Positions 24,154 to 31,382 of a stretch of 42,493 bases of DNA are shown here, piece by piece. This DNA comes from Clostridia bacterium. Its GTDB lineage: Bacteria > Bacillota > Clostridia > Oscillospirales > CAG-272. Under the pieces are notes generated by a model. It was not told the DNA's origin and searched no databases. It saw nothing but the letters and a program-made list of their open reading frames with translations. A program made the position numbers and the translations under genes. Every line of letters starts with the position of its first letter. The first letter of the stretch is position 1. The stretch is from the NCBI GenBank assembly GCA_017483305.1, contig JAFULC010000002.1:1-42493 (forward strand). The letters are read 5' to 3'.

Positions 24154-25650
24154 ATGCTTATCCTTCACTCACCGCCCGCATCAGAAAAGCTATATACCGA
24201 TTACGAGGTGACCGTCAACGGCATATCGGCAAGCCTGCCGTTCTGCCGCGTTTCCGCAATGCCGTATAATACCGCTTGGCCGGGATATCAACGCCCGCTC
24301 GATCAGACCGAGGAGGCGGCATTTCTCTCATTTGAAGCCGATAGCGAGGTCACGCTCACCGTGACCTACCGGAAAGCTCCCGATGAGGTAACGATCCGAC
24401 CGCTCTCAAAGCAGATAAAGGCATCGGTCGAAGGAAATACCGCAACCCTGACGCTTAAGGAGGTCGGTGCATACACCGTCGAAGCGGACGGCTTTCACCA
24501 CGCGCTGCATATCTTTTTCAATCCCGTAAGCGACTTTTCAAAATGCGCCGACGGCGCGAAAAATATTCTGCACTATCCCGCAGGCGTGCACCGCGTCGGT
24601 CGGGTCGAGCTCTGCTCGGACACGACTGTCATTCTCGACTCGGGCGCGTACGTGTACGGCTCGTTCCTCGCGGCCTGCGCTCAAAACGTGACAGTCTGCG
24701 GCTACGGCGTTATCGACGGCAGCGAGGAAAAGCGAAAGACAGTCAACGACCTCTTTCCTCTCGATTATTACCACACCATCTCCGCCGACCGCGATGCGAT
24801 ATTGGACTTGATCGAAAAAAATCACGCGCTCGACGGCACCGTCCGCTTTTACGATTGCAAAAACGTTCGTCTCGAGGGCGTTATTATGCGCGACAGCGCA
24901 ACCTTTGCCTGTGTCGCCGCAAGATGCGAGGACGTCAGGATAGAAAACGTAAAAGCCGTCGGCATGTGGCGCTATAACTCCGACGGAATCGACCTTTTCA
25001 ACTGCACTCGCGCCACAATTAAAAGCTGTTTTCTTCGCAATTTCGACGATTGCATAGTTCTCAAGGGCATCTGCGGCTGGGATGATCATGATATGACCGA
25101 TATCCTCGTCGAAAACTGTGTGACCTGGTGCGATTGGGGCAGAAATCTCGAGATCGGTGCTGAAACTAACGCTCGGGAATTCAAAAATATTGTGTTCCGC
25201 GATTGCGACTGTATTCACGGCTCGTCGATCTTCCTTGATATCCACCACCACAACCGCGCCGAAATAAGCAACGTGACCTTCGAGGATGTCCGCGCCGAAT
25301 ACACCCACCGCCAGCTCCCCGACACCTATCAGCACGATATGAACGCGCCCTTCCCCACGTTCGAGACCACGAGACATCCTCTGCTCATGGCGATCCCGAT
25401 CTATAATATGGGGCTTTTCTCAAAGGACGGCAAGCACGGAAACGTCCACGACGTAATTTTCAGAAATATTCAGATCCTGACCGATAGCCCCAACATCCCC
25501 GTGCCCGAATCAACCTTCGTCGGTCTGGATGCAGGACACACCGTCAGCCGCGTCAAAGTTGAAAACGTCACCTTCAACGGCCAATCGCTCCACGGCGACG
25601 AATTGCGCATACATCGAAACGAATTTACACACGATATAGAAATATCTTAA
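24154..25650 (+). CDS. GH28-like right-handed beta-helix protein
   Basis: This 498-residue protein has an N-terminal beta domain (residues 1-110) and a parallel beta-helix of repeated NV.I.NV-type turns. The likely active region has NSDGIDLFNC near 284, FDDCIVLKG near 306, and GRNLEIGAET near 334, matching the Asp positions of GH28 polygalacturonases. The GHG and RIK motifs of classical GH28 are not seen, so activity on another uronide is possible. There is no signal peptide, so it would act on oligosaccharides inside the cell. The start at 24154 has GGAGG 5 nt upstream; a longer reading to 24088 lacks one. Its last 26 codons recur at 26678-26755. Confidence 0.8.
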   Translation: MLILHSPPASEKLYTDYEVTVNGISASLPFCRVSAMPYNTAWPGYQRPLDQTEEAAFLSFEADSEVTLTVTYRKAPDEVTIRPLSKQIKASVEGNTATLTLKEVGAYTVEADGFHHALHIFFNPVSDFSKCADGAKNILHYPAGVHRVGRVELCSDTTVILDSGAYVYGSFLAACAQNVTVCGYGVIDGSEEKRKTVNDLFPLDYYHTISADRDAILDLIEKNHALDGTVRFYDCKNVRLEGVIMRDSATFACVAARCEDVRIENVKAVGMWRYNSDGIDLFNCTRATIKSCFLRNFDDCIVLKGICGWDDHDMTDILVENCVTWCDWGRNLEIGAETNAREFKNIVFRDCDCIHGSSIFLDIHHHNRAEISNVTFEDVRAEYTHRQLPDTYQHDMNAPFPTFETTRHPLLMAIPIYNMGLFSKDGKHGNVHDVIFRNIQILTDSPNIPVPESTFVGLDAGHTVSRVKVENVTFNGQSLHGDELRIHRNEFTHDIEIS

Positions 25651-25666
25651 TATCGAAAAAGCTTCA

Positions 25667-25746
25667 TATGCAATCCTTGCCTACAAGAGAGCTTGGTGCA
25701 TACGTGTGTCAGCGTATCTCCTGTAAACCTCGTTTTCAACCTTCAT
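25667..25746 (-). pseudogene. Fragment of spoVAC 5' end
   Basis: The minus strand from 25746 reads Met-Lys-Val-Glu-Asn-Glu-Val-Tyr-Arg-Arg-Tyr-Ala-Asp, matching the start of SpoVAC (MNIGNEVYKKYAD), then meets a stop. Nucleotide similarity to 23396-23475 is clear through the shared GCAATCCTT and GAGAGCTTGG blocks. Only about 26 codons remain, so it is a remnant. Confidence 0.85.
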
Positions 25747-25834
25747 CACCCCCTCATTTCGTGAATCTTTAATGTTATTTTTTAGTAACCCTTTTTCAAT
25801 TCCCTCTTTTGCAAGTGTAATTTCTATCACCCTC

Positions 25835-25863
25835 TTGACAATCCGCGTCAAAAATTATATAAT
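25835..25863 (+). promoter_or_regulatory. Sigma-A promoter, copy B of duplication
   Basis: TTGACA (25835-25840), a 17-bp spacer and TATAAT (25858-25863), 2266 bp after copy A. Confidence 0.88.
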
Positions 25864-25902
25864 GATTACGGTTGGGAACACGACTAAAAAACGGAGGATT
25901 TT

Positions 25903-26538
25903 ATGTCTAAAAAAAGAAAGAGAAGAAACAAAAACGTTCAGAACACCAAAAATATCAAGACAAAGAAAGAACGCAAGATTAAAATATCCAAAAAGGCAGT
26001 GATAGCGACCCTTATAGCAATAGTTTGCGTGGCCTGCGCCGTTGCCATTGGAATTGGCATATTCAATCACTATCAGCGCAAAAAATACGAGGTTGACAAG
26101 TACGAGGTCGATTTTGCCGCCAACAAAACGGCATTCGTATCTGTGGCTAACCGTGTACTGTCTTACTACAACAGCGAAAAACTCAAAAATGAAGATCTGG
26201 AATATATCACGATCACCTCTCCCCCCGACTTGAACTGGAAGCTGACCTGTAAGACGACCGATGGGAAGAGCTACTCTGTTCCCCAATATGCTTCTGCCAA
26301 CGATAAAACCGTATACGGCTATATCGTAGCTGCCTTTGCCGAAACTCAGAATAAAGACCTTATGACTATCAAGGTCACCGAAGACAGAATTATTTTCGGC
26401 GGCCGCCCCTTCTACTCGATAGTCTATATGAAAGACGGCTCCAAGCCCGATTACGTTCTTTTTGAGAACGAAAATTACAGTTCCATCTTCGTAGAAGAAA
26501 TAGCGGACGGTTGGTATCAGGTTATAGGAAAGAAATAA
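25903..26538 (+). CDS. Membrane-anchored protein of unknown function
   Basis: This 211-residue protein has a highly basic first 28 residues, a membrane helix at about 29-50, and an extracytoplasmic domain with mixed beta pattern (DLNWKLTCKTTDG, then DRIIFGGRPFYSIVYMKDG). Its topology is N-in, C-out. CGGAGG precedes the ATG. No family recognised. It occupies the position of the coiled-coil gene in the second copy of the duplicated unit, under a duplicated promoter, but shares no visible sequence with that gene. That points to replacement of the cargo between conserved flanks. Confidence 0.72.
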   Translation: MSKKRKRRNKNVQNTKNIKTKKERKIKISKKAVIATLIAIVCVACAVAIGIGIFNHYQRKKYEVDKYEVDFAANKTAFVSVANRVLSYYNSEKLKNEDLEYITITSPPDLNWKLTCKTTDGKSYSVPQYASANDKTVYGYIVAAFAETQNKDLMTIKVTEDRIIFGGRPFYSIVYMKDGSKPDYVLFENENYSSIFVEEIADGWYQVIGKK

Positions 26539-26594
26539 CTTTGATTTTCAAAAAACAGATAAATTGCTACGTGTTTTTCAATAACCAATGGTTC

Positions 26595-26639
26595 AAAAGG
26601 CAATATCTCCGATTTAGGCGATATTGCCTTTTATTTTAC
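26595..26639 (+). terminator. Terminator of the 211-residue gene
   Basis: A 9-bp stem GGCAATATC/GATATTGCC with a T-rich tail. Confidence 0.8.
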
Positions 26640-26640
26640 T

Positions 26641-26676
26641 CCATCAAACCGCTTCGGCATATTCTCAACAAATAGC
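26641..26676 (-). pseudogene. Possible spoIVB 3' remnant
   Basis: The minus strand reads LFVENMPKRFDGV, similar to the end of SpoIVB (IFIENMLDRMGDLL), with 17 of 18 nucleotides identical around GCATATTCTCAA. It is short, so chance is not excluded. Confidence 0.4.
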
Positions 26677-26677
26677 C

Positions 26678-26755
26678 TTCAACAGAAAATCGCCCCACGG
26701 AGATGAATTGCTCATACATCGAAACGAATTTACACAAGACATAGAATTGAATTAA
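26678..26755 (+). pseudogene. Fragment of GH28-like gene 3' end
   Basis: Twenty-five codons and a stop match the C-terminus of the gene ending at 25650, including HGDEL.IHRNEFT.DIE. No upstream part of the gene is present, so it is the right-hand scar of the duplication. Confidence 0.88.
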
Positions 26756-26760
26756 ATTAC

Positions 26761-26797
26761 AAAAAAACGTCGGTTTCTATGAAACCGACATTTTTTT
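26761..26797. terminator. Bidirectional terminator
   Basis: A 9-bp stem GTCGGTTTC/GAAACCGAC has a run of seven A on one side and seven T on the other. It ends the XRE gene on minus. Confidence 0.88.
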
Positions 26798-27039
26798 CAC
26801 CTTATCTCCTGCTCCAAGCTTCTGAATTCCTTTGTATCAAAAAACTCAACAAGAGTTATCCCGAAGCCGTCGCAAAGCAATTTTATCGTAACGATACCGG
26901 GGTTTTGGCTTTTTCCATACAAAATGTTCTTTATTGATGAGGGCGCTACCGCCGATTCCATTGCCAACTTGTGAATTGACATGTTTCTCTCGCCAAGCAA
27001 CTGTAAAATCCTGTTTTTTACTGCATTATAGGTGCACAT
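26797..27039 (-). CDS. XRE-family transcriptional regulator
   Basis: This 80-residue protein is a single helix-turn-helix of the Cro/CI (XRE) type: helix 2 and recognition helix in IHKLAMESAVAPSSIKNIL, then PGIVTIKLLCDGFGITLVEFF, typical of short clostridial XRE repressors. A longer reading to 27180 exists, but GGGAGG sits just before the ATG at 27039. It faces a plus-strand gene at 27256 and the region between holds a perfect inverted repeat over the promoter, so it probably represses itself and that neighbour. Confidence 0.87.
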   Translation of the reverse strand: MCTYNAVKNRILQLLGERNMSIHKLAMESAVAPSSIKNILYGKSQNPGIVTIKLLCDGFGITLVEFFDTKEFRSLEQEIR

Positions 27040-27069
27040 TTTGTCCTCCCAAAAAATATTTGGTCTAAT

Positions 27070-27102
27070 TATAGCCCAAAACTCTTGACATTGTGGGCTA
27101 TA
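27070..27102. promoter_or_regulatory. Operator-like inverted repeat
   Basis: Perfect 9-bp arms TATAGCCCA (27070-27078) and TGGGCTATA (27094-27102), 15 bp apart, flank the plus-strand -35 box. A third half-site TAGCCC occurs near 27124. The left arm also overlaps a TATAAT facing the XRE gene, so one bound dimer could silence both directions. Confidence 0.78.
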
Positions 27103-27113
27103 TATGATACAAT
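27085..27113 (+). promoter_or_regulatory. Sigma-A promoter of the 129-residue gene
   Basis: TTGACA (27085-27090), a 17-bp spacer and TACAAT (27108-27113). Confidence 0.85.
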
Positions 27114-27255
27114 ATAGACTATAAATAGCCCCAAGTGTCGTATCTTGAATAAAAATCTCAACAAAATCGGGATAAGACAACGAGGCACTTATTAAATCTC
27201 TTGGAGATTAAAATCGGGACCCATAAAAAATATACACATATAAGGAGAAAACAAA

Positions 27256-27645
27256 ATGGGATTTGTAGACAAAATCAAGGAATTTTTCAAAAGGCTCAAA
27301 GAGGAGAACGCGGGCTTTGGAGAAGCGATGAAGCGTATCAACGCCGCAGGATTTTGCGGAAACGTTAACCGCGGCATTAAAAACGGCGACTTCTGGGAAG
27401 GCTCTTATCTGAGCGTCGAGGCTGGCAAGTGCGTAATTTACGGATCCAATCAGAGCGACTATTTCTTTGAAGGCTCCGATGTTGAATCCTTCGAGCAGGC
27501 TTCGACCGCGAAGATAATGATCTCGAAGGGCAATCAACAGCTTCCTGCTCTCCGCTTCATCATAACCTTTAAGGACGGCAAGCGCGCCCAGGCAGATATT
27601 CTTGAACTCAAAATCTCCGAAGTCAAGCTGACACTTGGTCTTTAA
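27256..27645 (+). CDS. Small protein of unknown function, XRE-linked
   Basis: This 129-residue soluble protein has an N-terminal amphipathic helix (MGFVDKIKEFFKRLKEE) and a beta-rich body (GKCVIYGSNQSDYFFEG, then LRFIITFKDGKRAQADI) that resembles a small PH-like or SHOCT-adjacent fold; that resemblance is only an impression. AAGGAG precedes the ATG. It is the target of the divergent operator-promoter and ends in a strong terminator, so it forms a simple regulator-target pair with the XRE gene. Confidence 0.72.
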   Translation: MGFVDKIKEFFKRLKEENAGFGEAMKRINAAGFCGNVNRGIKNGDFWEGSYLSVEAGKCVIYGSNQSDYFFEGSDVESFEQASTAKIMISKGNQQLPALRFIITFKDGKRAQADILELKISEVKLTLGL

Positions 27646-27648
27646 TAC

Positions 27649-27679
27649 AAAAACGGTTGCGAAATTCGCAACCGTTTTT
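27649..27679. terminator. Bidirectional terminator
   Basis: A 15-bp perfect stem AAAAACGGTTGCGAA and complement with a one-base loop ends both the 129-residue gene and spoIVB. Confidence 0.9.
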
Positions 27680-27681
27680 CC

Positions 27682-28755
27682 TTACCCCAGCAAATCCCCC
27701 ATCCGATCCAGCATATTCTCAATAAATATTCCATACCCTACCGTCGGATCATTTATCATAACGTGTGTCACCGCTCCGACAAGCTTGCCGTTCTGAATGA
27801 TCGGCGAGCCCGACATTCCCTGCACGATACCGCCCGTTTTTTCAATAAGCGTCGGGTCGGTCACCTTGATTATAAAGCACTTCGAGCCGGTCTCGTCTCT
27901 GTTGACTGTGCTGATCTCGATCTTATAGGTCCGTCTGACTCCGTCGTCAAGCGTGCAGATTATCTCCGCCTCGCCAAGCTTCACGTCATGCCGACTTCCA
28001 ACGGGCAACGCTTCTCCCAGCGAGTCGGGAAGCTTATCAAAAACTCCGTAAACTCCGCAGCTCGTGTTGCTGAGAAGCCTTCCCGTCTTTTCCGCTCCGA
28101 AATATCCCTTGACCTCTCCGGGCGCTCCCGCGATTCCCTTTTTGATCGCATTGATCCTTACGTTCATCACGTCCCCGCACGTCATAGGTATCAGCTCGCC
28201 CGTCTCACCGTCACAGATTCCGTGTCCAAGCCCCGCAAATTTGCACGTAGTGGGGTCAATATATGTGACCGTGCCGATTCCCGCTCCGCTGTCCTTGACC
28301 CACATTCCCGTTTTATACTTTCCTTCAGTTCTTGAATATAACGGCTTCATTTTTACAACCGTCCGCTCACCGTTGCGCATATAAGTGACGGCAAGCTCCC
28401 TGCCGCCGCTCTGCTCGATCGCCCGTGTCAGATCAGACGCGCCCCCGATCGCCTTGCCGTCTATTTCCACGATCACGTCCTTCGCCCTCAAGCCCGCCGC
28501 ATAAGCGGGATTGAGAGTTTTTGACATTCCCTCGATCTCCGAAAATCCAATTACGATAACCCCTTGCGTGCTGAACTTAACGCCAAACGGTATTCCCCCC
28601 GCAACAAGCTTAAGGTCGCCGTATCTGTACACATCTTTGTTTGCCGCCGTCGCCCCGACGGCAAAGACACCAGAGAGCAGCGTCAGCATCATAGCCGCGC
28701 ACAGCACAAGAGTCAGCGCACGGGATCCTCTTCCTTTTATTTTGATATTTTTCAT
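27682..28755 (-). CDS. spoIVB: SpoIVB signalling serine peptidase
   Basis: Forespore-secreted serine peptidase that cleaves SpoIVFA to release SpoIVFB and activate pro-sigma-K in the mother cell. The 357-residue protein has a signal/anchor helix (about 12-36), a PDZ domain (GLRAKDVIVEIDGKAIGG near 90-107) and the S55 peptidase domain, with catalytic His in GLGHGICD near 178 and Ser in GMSGSPI near 317. A longer reading starts at 28893, but AAAGGA precedes the ATG at 28755. It is usually found next to spo0A; here that gene is not in the window. This gene confirms an endospore programme. Confidence 0.94.
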   Translation of the reverse strand: MKNIKIKGRGSRALTLVLCAAMMLTLLSGVFAVGATAANKDVYRYGDLKLVAGGIPFGVKFSTQGVIVIGFSEIEGMSKTLNPAYAAGLRAKDVIVEIDGKAIGGASDLTRAIEQSGGRELAVTYMRNGERTVVKMKPLYSRTEGKYKTGMWVKDSGAGIGTVTYIDPTTCKFAGLGHGICDGETGELIPMTCGDVMNVRINAIKKGIAGAPGEVKGYFGAEKTGRLLSNTSCGVYGVFDKLPDSLGEALPVGSRHDVKLGEAEIICTLDDGVRRTYKIEISTVNRDETGSKCFIIKVTDPTLIEKTGGIVQGMSGSPIIQNGKLVGAVTHVMINDPTVGYGIFIENMLDRMGDLLG

Positions 28756-28908
28756 GTCTTCGCTTCCTTTAATGAAATTGCGCCGCCAGCCGTTTTTATA
28801 ACCGAAGAGAGTCGAGCTCGTTCGGCGCTCCTCGGATATACCGCACGGCACACTCTTATTTTGCCGCGCGCCGCCATCTTTAATGTCTAACAATTAATGA
28901 AACGGGAG

Positions 28909-28936
28909 TTGACAATTTTCAATTTTGTGATAAAAT
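28909..28936 (+). promoter_or_regulatory. Sigma-A promoter of possible nuclease gene
   Basis: TTGACA (28909-28914), a 16-bp spacer and TAAAAT (28931-28936). Confidence 0.78.
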
Positions 28937-28996
28937 TAGTTTGTACGGATTTTGATAAATCATTTATATAAAATTTTGAAAGGCTCTACCCTTTTT

Positions 28997-29875
28997 ATGC
29001 AAAGCAAGGATAACTGTTCCATTTTTGAAATATCGGGCGCCGACACTCTGCGCTTCCGCAGGATCGTGATCGACGTTATGAGCGAGGCTTGTCAGCTCTC
29101 CGACGATGACGAATACAACGGCATCGGCAGACTTGCCGAAAAGCAGATGCACGCCGCGATCAAGCGCTTTATCTGTCCCGACGAATCAAAGCACGAGATA
29201 TTGATAGACGGCTCGGTCGGCTGTAAAAAAAGTGACACAGAGGCAGAAAACGATAAAAAAACAAAAAAGCGCCGCTTCGTTGCCGACATTCTCGACGGAA
29301 ATACTATATATGAGATCCAAACGGGCGGCTTTTCGCCTTTGAGGGACAAAATCCAATGGATACTCGATAACACAAGCTATAATATCACTGTCATCCACCC
29401 CATCGCAGAAACCAAATGGGTGAGTCTGATAAATACCAAGACAGGAAACGTCGAAAACCGCAAAAAATCGCCCGTCAAGGGAAAAATTACCGACATCGCC
29501 CCCGAGCTGTACTTTTTTAGGGACTTTATATCATCCCCGCGCTTTTCACTCGTTATTCTTATGATGGAGGCGGAGCAGTACAAGAAAAATATCCAAAAGG
29601 ACGGCAGAAAGCGCCCGAGATACAGAAAATACGAGCTTATCCCGATCTCACTTTTGCGCGCATACCTTTTCAGAGACGTGAGCGACTATTCCCTCTTCAT
29701 TCCCGACGACCTTGAGGAGCCGTTTTGTGTCAAAAATTATTCGGCAAGATCGGGAATTCACGGCATAGATGCCTATTCGATCGTCAAAACGCTCTGCCAC
29801 CTCGGACTTCTCGAGCCTGCGGGCACTCTCGGTCGCGCAGCGGCGTATAGGTCAACCCACAAGCACGGTAAATAA
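28997..29875 (+). CDS. Conserved protein with nuclease-like motif
   Basis: This 292-residue protein has a segment VADILDGNTIYEIQTGG (near 97-113) of the form D-x(n)-E-x-Q, as in PD-(D/E)XK nucleases, followed by VTVIHPIAETKWVSLINTKTG and a basic stretch RKKSPVKGK. The C-terminal 60 residues look like a winged helix (AYSIVKTLCHLGLLE). I have seen this architecture as an unannotated protein in many Firmicutes; the nuclease call is inference. The start is uncertain. A TTG at 28952 extends the frame by 15 residues, while the ATG at 28997 has a GAAAGG somewhat far upstream. It is monocistronic. Confidence 0.65.
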   Translation: MQSKDNCSIFEISGADTLRFRRIVIDVMSEACQLSDDDEYNGIGRLAEKQMHAAIKRFICPDESKHEILIDGSVGCKKSDTEAENDKKTKKRRFVADILDGNTIYEIQTGGFSPLRDKIQWILDNTSYNITVIHPIAETKWVSLINTKTGNVENRKKSPVKGKITDIAPELYFFRDFISSPRFSLVILMMEAEQYKKNIQKDGRKRPRYRKYELIPISLLRAYLFRDVSDYSLFIPDDLEEPFCVKNYSARSGIHGIDAYSIVKTLCHLGLLEPAGTLGRAAAYRSTHKHGK

Positions 29876-29916
29876 AAAACAGTTTCCATCGCCTGCGGCG
29901 AGGAAACTGTTTTTTA
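29874..29916. terminator. Bidirectional terminator
   Basis: AACAGTTTCC and its complement form the stem, with an inner CGCC/GGCG pair, flanked by A and T runs. Shared by convergent genes. Confidence 0.88.
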
Positions 29917-29918
29917 TT

Positions 29919-30290
29919 TTATTGCTCCGAGCCTGACTCCTGCTCGGCATTGTCATTATCATTGTTCGGCTCGCTATCTTCCTTAGCCTGCTTAAGCCTT
30001 TTTTCAGCTCTCTTTTCAAAAAACCGCTTGATAGCCAACGTTACTGCTACACACAAAGCAAAATACGGAACGCCGGGTAACCACCAGAAGGCAAGAAGCG
30101 CAGCAAACACAGCCCATGCCCATGCCCAATTAAAGAGTATTCCAAGCAAGCCGCTTATCCAAACGGGCGCACCGACGACTATGCAGACTATAACAAGCAA
30201 GACAAACGTTCTCCAGTCCTTGCACTCCTGCCATAGCCATTTAATAAAATTTACTATTTTATTTTTTGCCCAGTTAAAAAATCGCTTCAT
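29919..30290 (-). CDS. Small membrane protein
   Basis: This 123-residue protein has an amphipathic aromatic-basic N-terminus, two or three membrane helices between about 28 and 87 (Trp-rich: NWAWAWAVFAALLAFWWLP), a basic helix, and a Glu/Asn/Ser acidic tail. No known family. It has its own promoter (30361-30389) and is monocistronic. Confidence 0.75.
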   Translation of the reverse strand: MKRFFNWAKNKIVNFIKWLWQECKDWRTFVLLVIVCIVVGAPVWISGLLGILFNWAWAWAVFAALLAFWWLPGVPYFALCVAVTLAIKRFFEKRAEKRLKQAKEDSEPNNDNDNAEQESGSEQ

Positions 30291-30360
30291 AAAAACTCGC
30301 AGACCTTCTCAAAATTCCACAAACAAGCCATTAATACTCGTATCCGTATCAGGATAGCTT

Positions 30361-30389
30361 ATTCTAACATATTTTCTTGCAAGATGCAA
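30361..30389 (-). promoter_or_regulatory. Sigma-A promoter of small membrane protein gene
   Basis: TTGCAT (30384-30389), a 17-bp spacer and TAGAAT (30361-30366) on minus. Confidence 0.7.
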
Positions 30390-30431
30390 CTCTTAAATAC
30401 AAAATTTCATTATTTTTAATAAATATTTTGC

Positions 30432-31235
30432 CTATTCTTTGCTTTTGTTCAGACCTTGATATTTTTTGGGAGAAACACCGTAAAATTTTTTAAATCTGAC
30501 CGAAAAATAATTACTGTCGTTAAAGCCGCAGCTCTGAGCTATCTCGGTGACCGTCGCGGCGTTGAGCTGGCGCAGCATCGACTCCGCCTTTTTAAGCCTC
30601 AACAGATTCAGATACTCCGAAAAATGAAATCCCGTTTCCTTCTTGAAAACGCGCGAGAAATGCTCGGGACTGACGAAATATTTTTTCGACATACCGTCAA
30701 GCGTCACGCTCGAGGCAAAATTTTCCTGCAAGTACTCGATCGCATCCTCAATATAATGCTTGTCCGAGTGCGCCGCCTCGCAAAGATTCGGATTGCGCGC
30801 GACTAAAAAGAAAAGCCTATAGGTATAACAGCGCAGGCTCTCTGCACTGTATTCGTCAGGCTCGCGGCACTCCTGCTCTATACCGTGCAAGATCTCGCAG
30901 ACATCATCGGTCAGCTCGGGATTTCGGTAAAGATGGGGCTTGGAGCAAAGAGTTGTGCGAAGCGCTTCGGGAATAAACCACTCCGAGCAGTTGACAAGCA
31001 TTCGCGAGTGGATAGTATTCTTGTACTCGGTGTTGTGTACGACGCCCGCAGGCACGAAAATAATGTCACCGGGAGCAAGATTGTAGGATTTATTATCGAT
31101 AAAATAGCAGCAAGCGCCACTCTCGATAAAATATATCTCAAAAAGATCGTGGTAGTGCTTTTTGAGCGTATGCTTGCCTCGGTTCTCGGTCACCCTGTCG
31201 CGATGAAAGTAAATTTCCCTGTCTCCAAAATTCAC
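30432..31235 (-). CDS. AraC-family regulator of the uxa operon
   Basis: This 267-residue protein has an N-terminal cupin sensor (HDLFEIYFIESGACCYFID and PGDIIFVPAGVVHNTEY, about 25-75) and a C-terminal pair of helix-turn-helix motifs (DGMSKKYFVSPEHFSRVFKKETGFHFSEYL, then VTEIAQSCGFNDSNYFSVRFKKFYGVSPKKY). It is divergent from uxaB, with 147 bp between the starts, so it very likely activates uxaBAC in response to a uronate. The start is a GTG at 31235 with GGGAGG 9 nt upstream. The inducer is not known. Confidence 0.9.
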   Translation of the reverse strand: MNFGDREIYFHRDRVTENRGKHTLKKHYHDLFEIYFIESGACCYFIDNKSYNLAPGDIIFVPAGVVHNTEYKNTIHSRMLVNCSEWFIPEALRTTLCSKPHLYRNPELTDDVCEILHGIEQECREPDEYSAESLRCYTYRLFFLVARNPNLCEAAHSDKHYIEDAIEYLQENFASSVTLDGMSKKYFVSPEHFSRVFKKETGFHFSEYLNLLRLKKAESMLRQLNAATVTEIAQSCGFNDSNYFSVRFKKFYGVSPKKYQGLNKSKE

Positions 31236-31257
31236 CTGTACTCACCTCCCTTGATAT

Positions 31258-31286
31258 ATTGTAACACATATAATCAAAAAAATCAA
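31258..31286 (-). promoter_or_regulatory. Promoter of araC-type gene
   Basis: TTGATT (31281-31286), a 17-bp spacer and TACAAT (31258-31263) on minus. On plus, a TATAAT at 31340-31345 for uxaB lacks a -35 match, which fits an activator-dependent promoter. Confidence 0.72.
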
Positions 31287-31382
31287 GATTTTTGCGGCAT
31301 TTTATCAAAATTATTAAGGATTTTTGTGTTTTTTTGATATATAATGAACTTGTAAACAATAAAATGACGGAGGATCATTATT

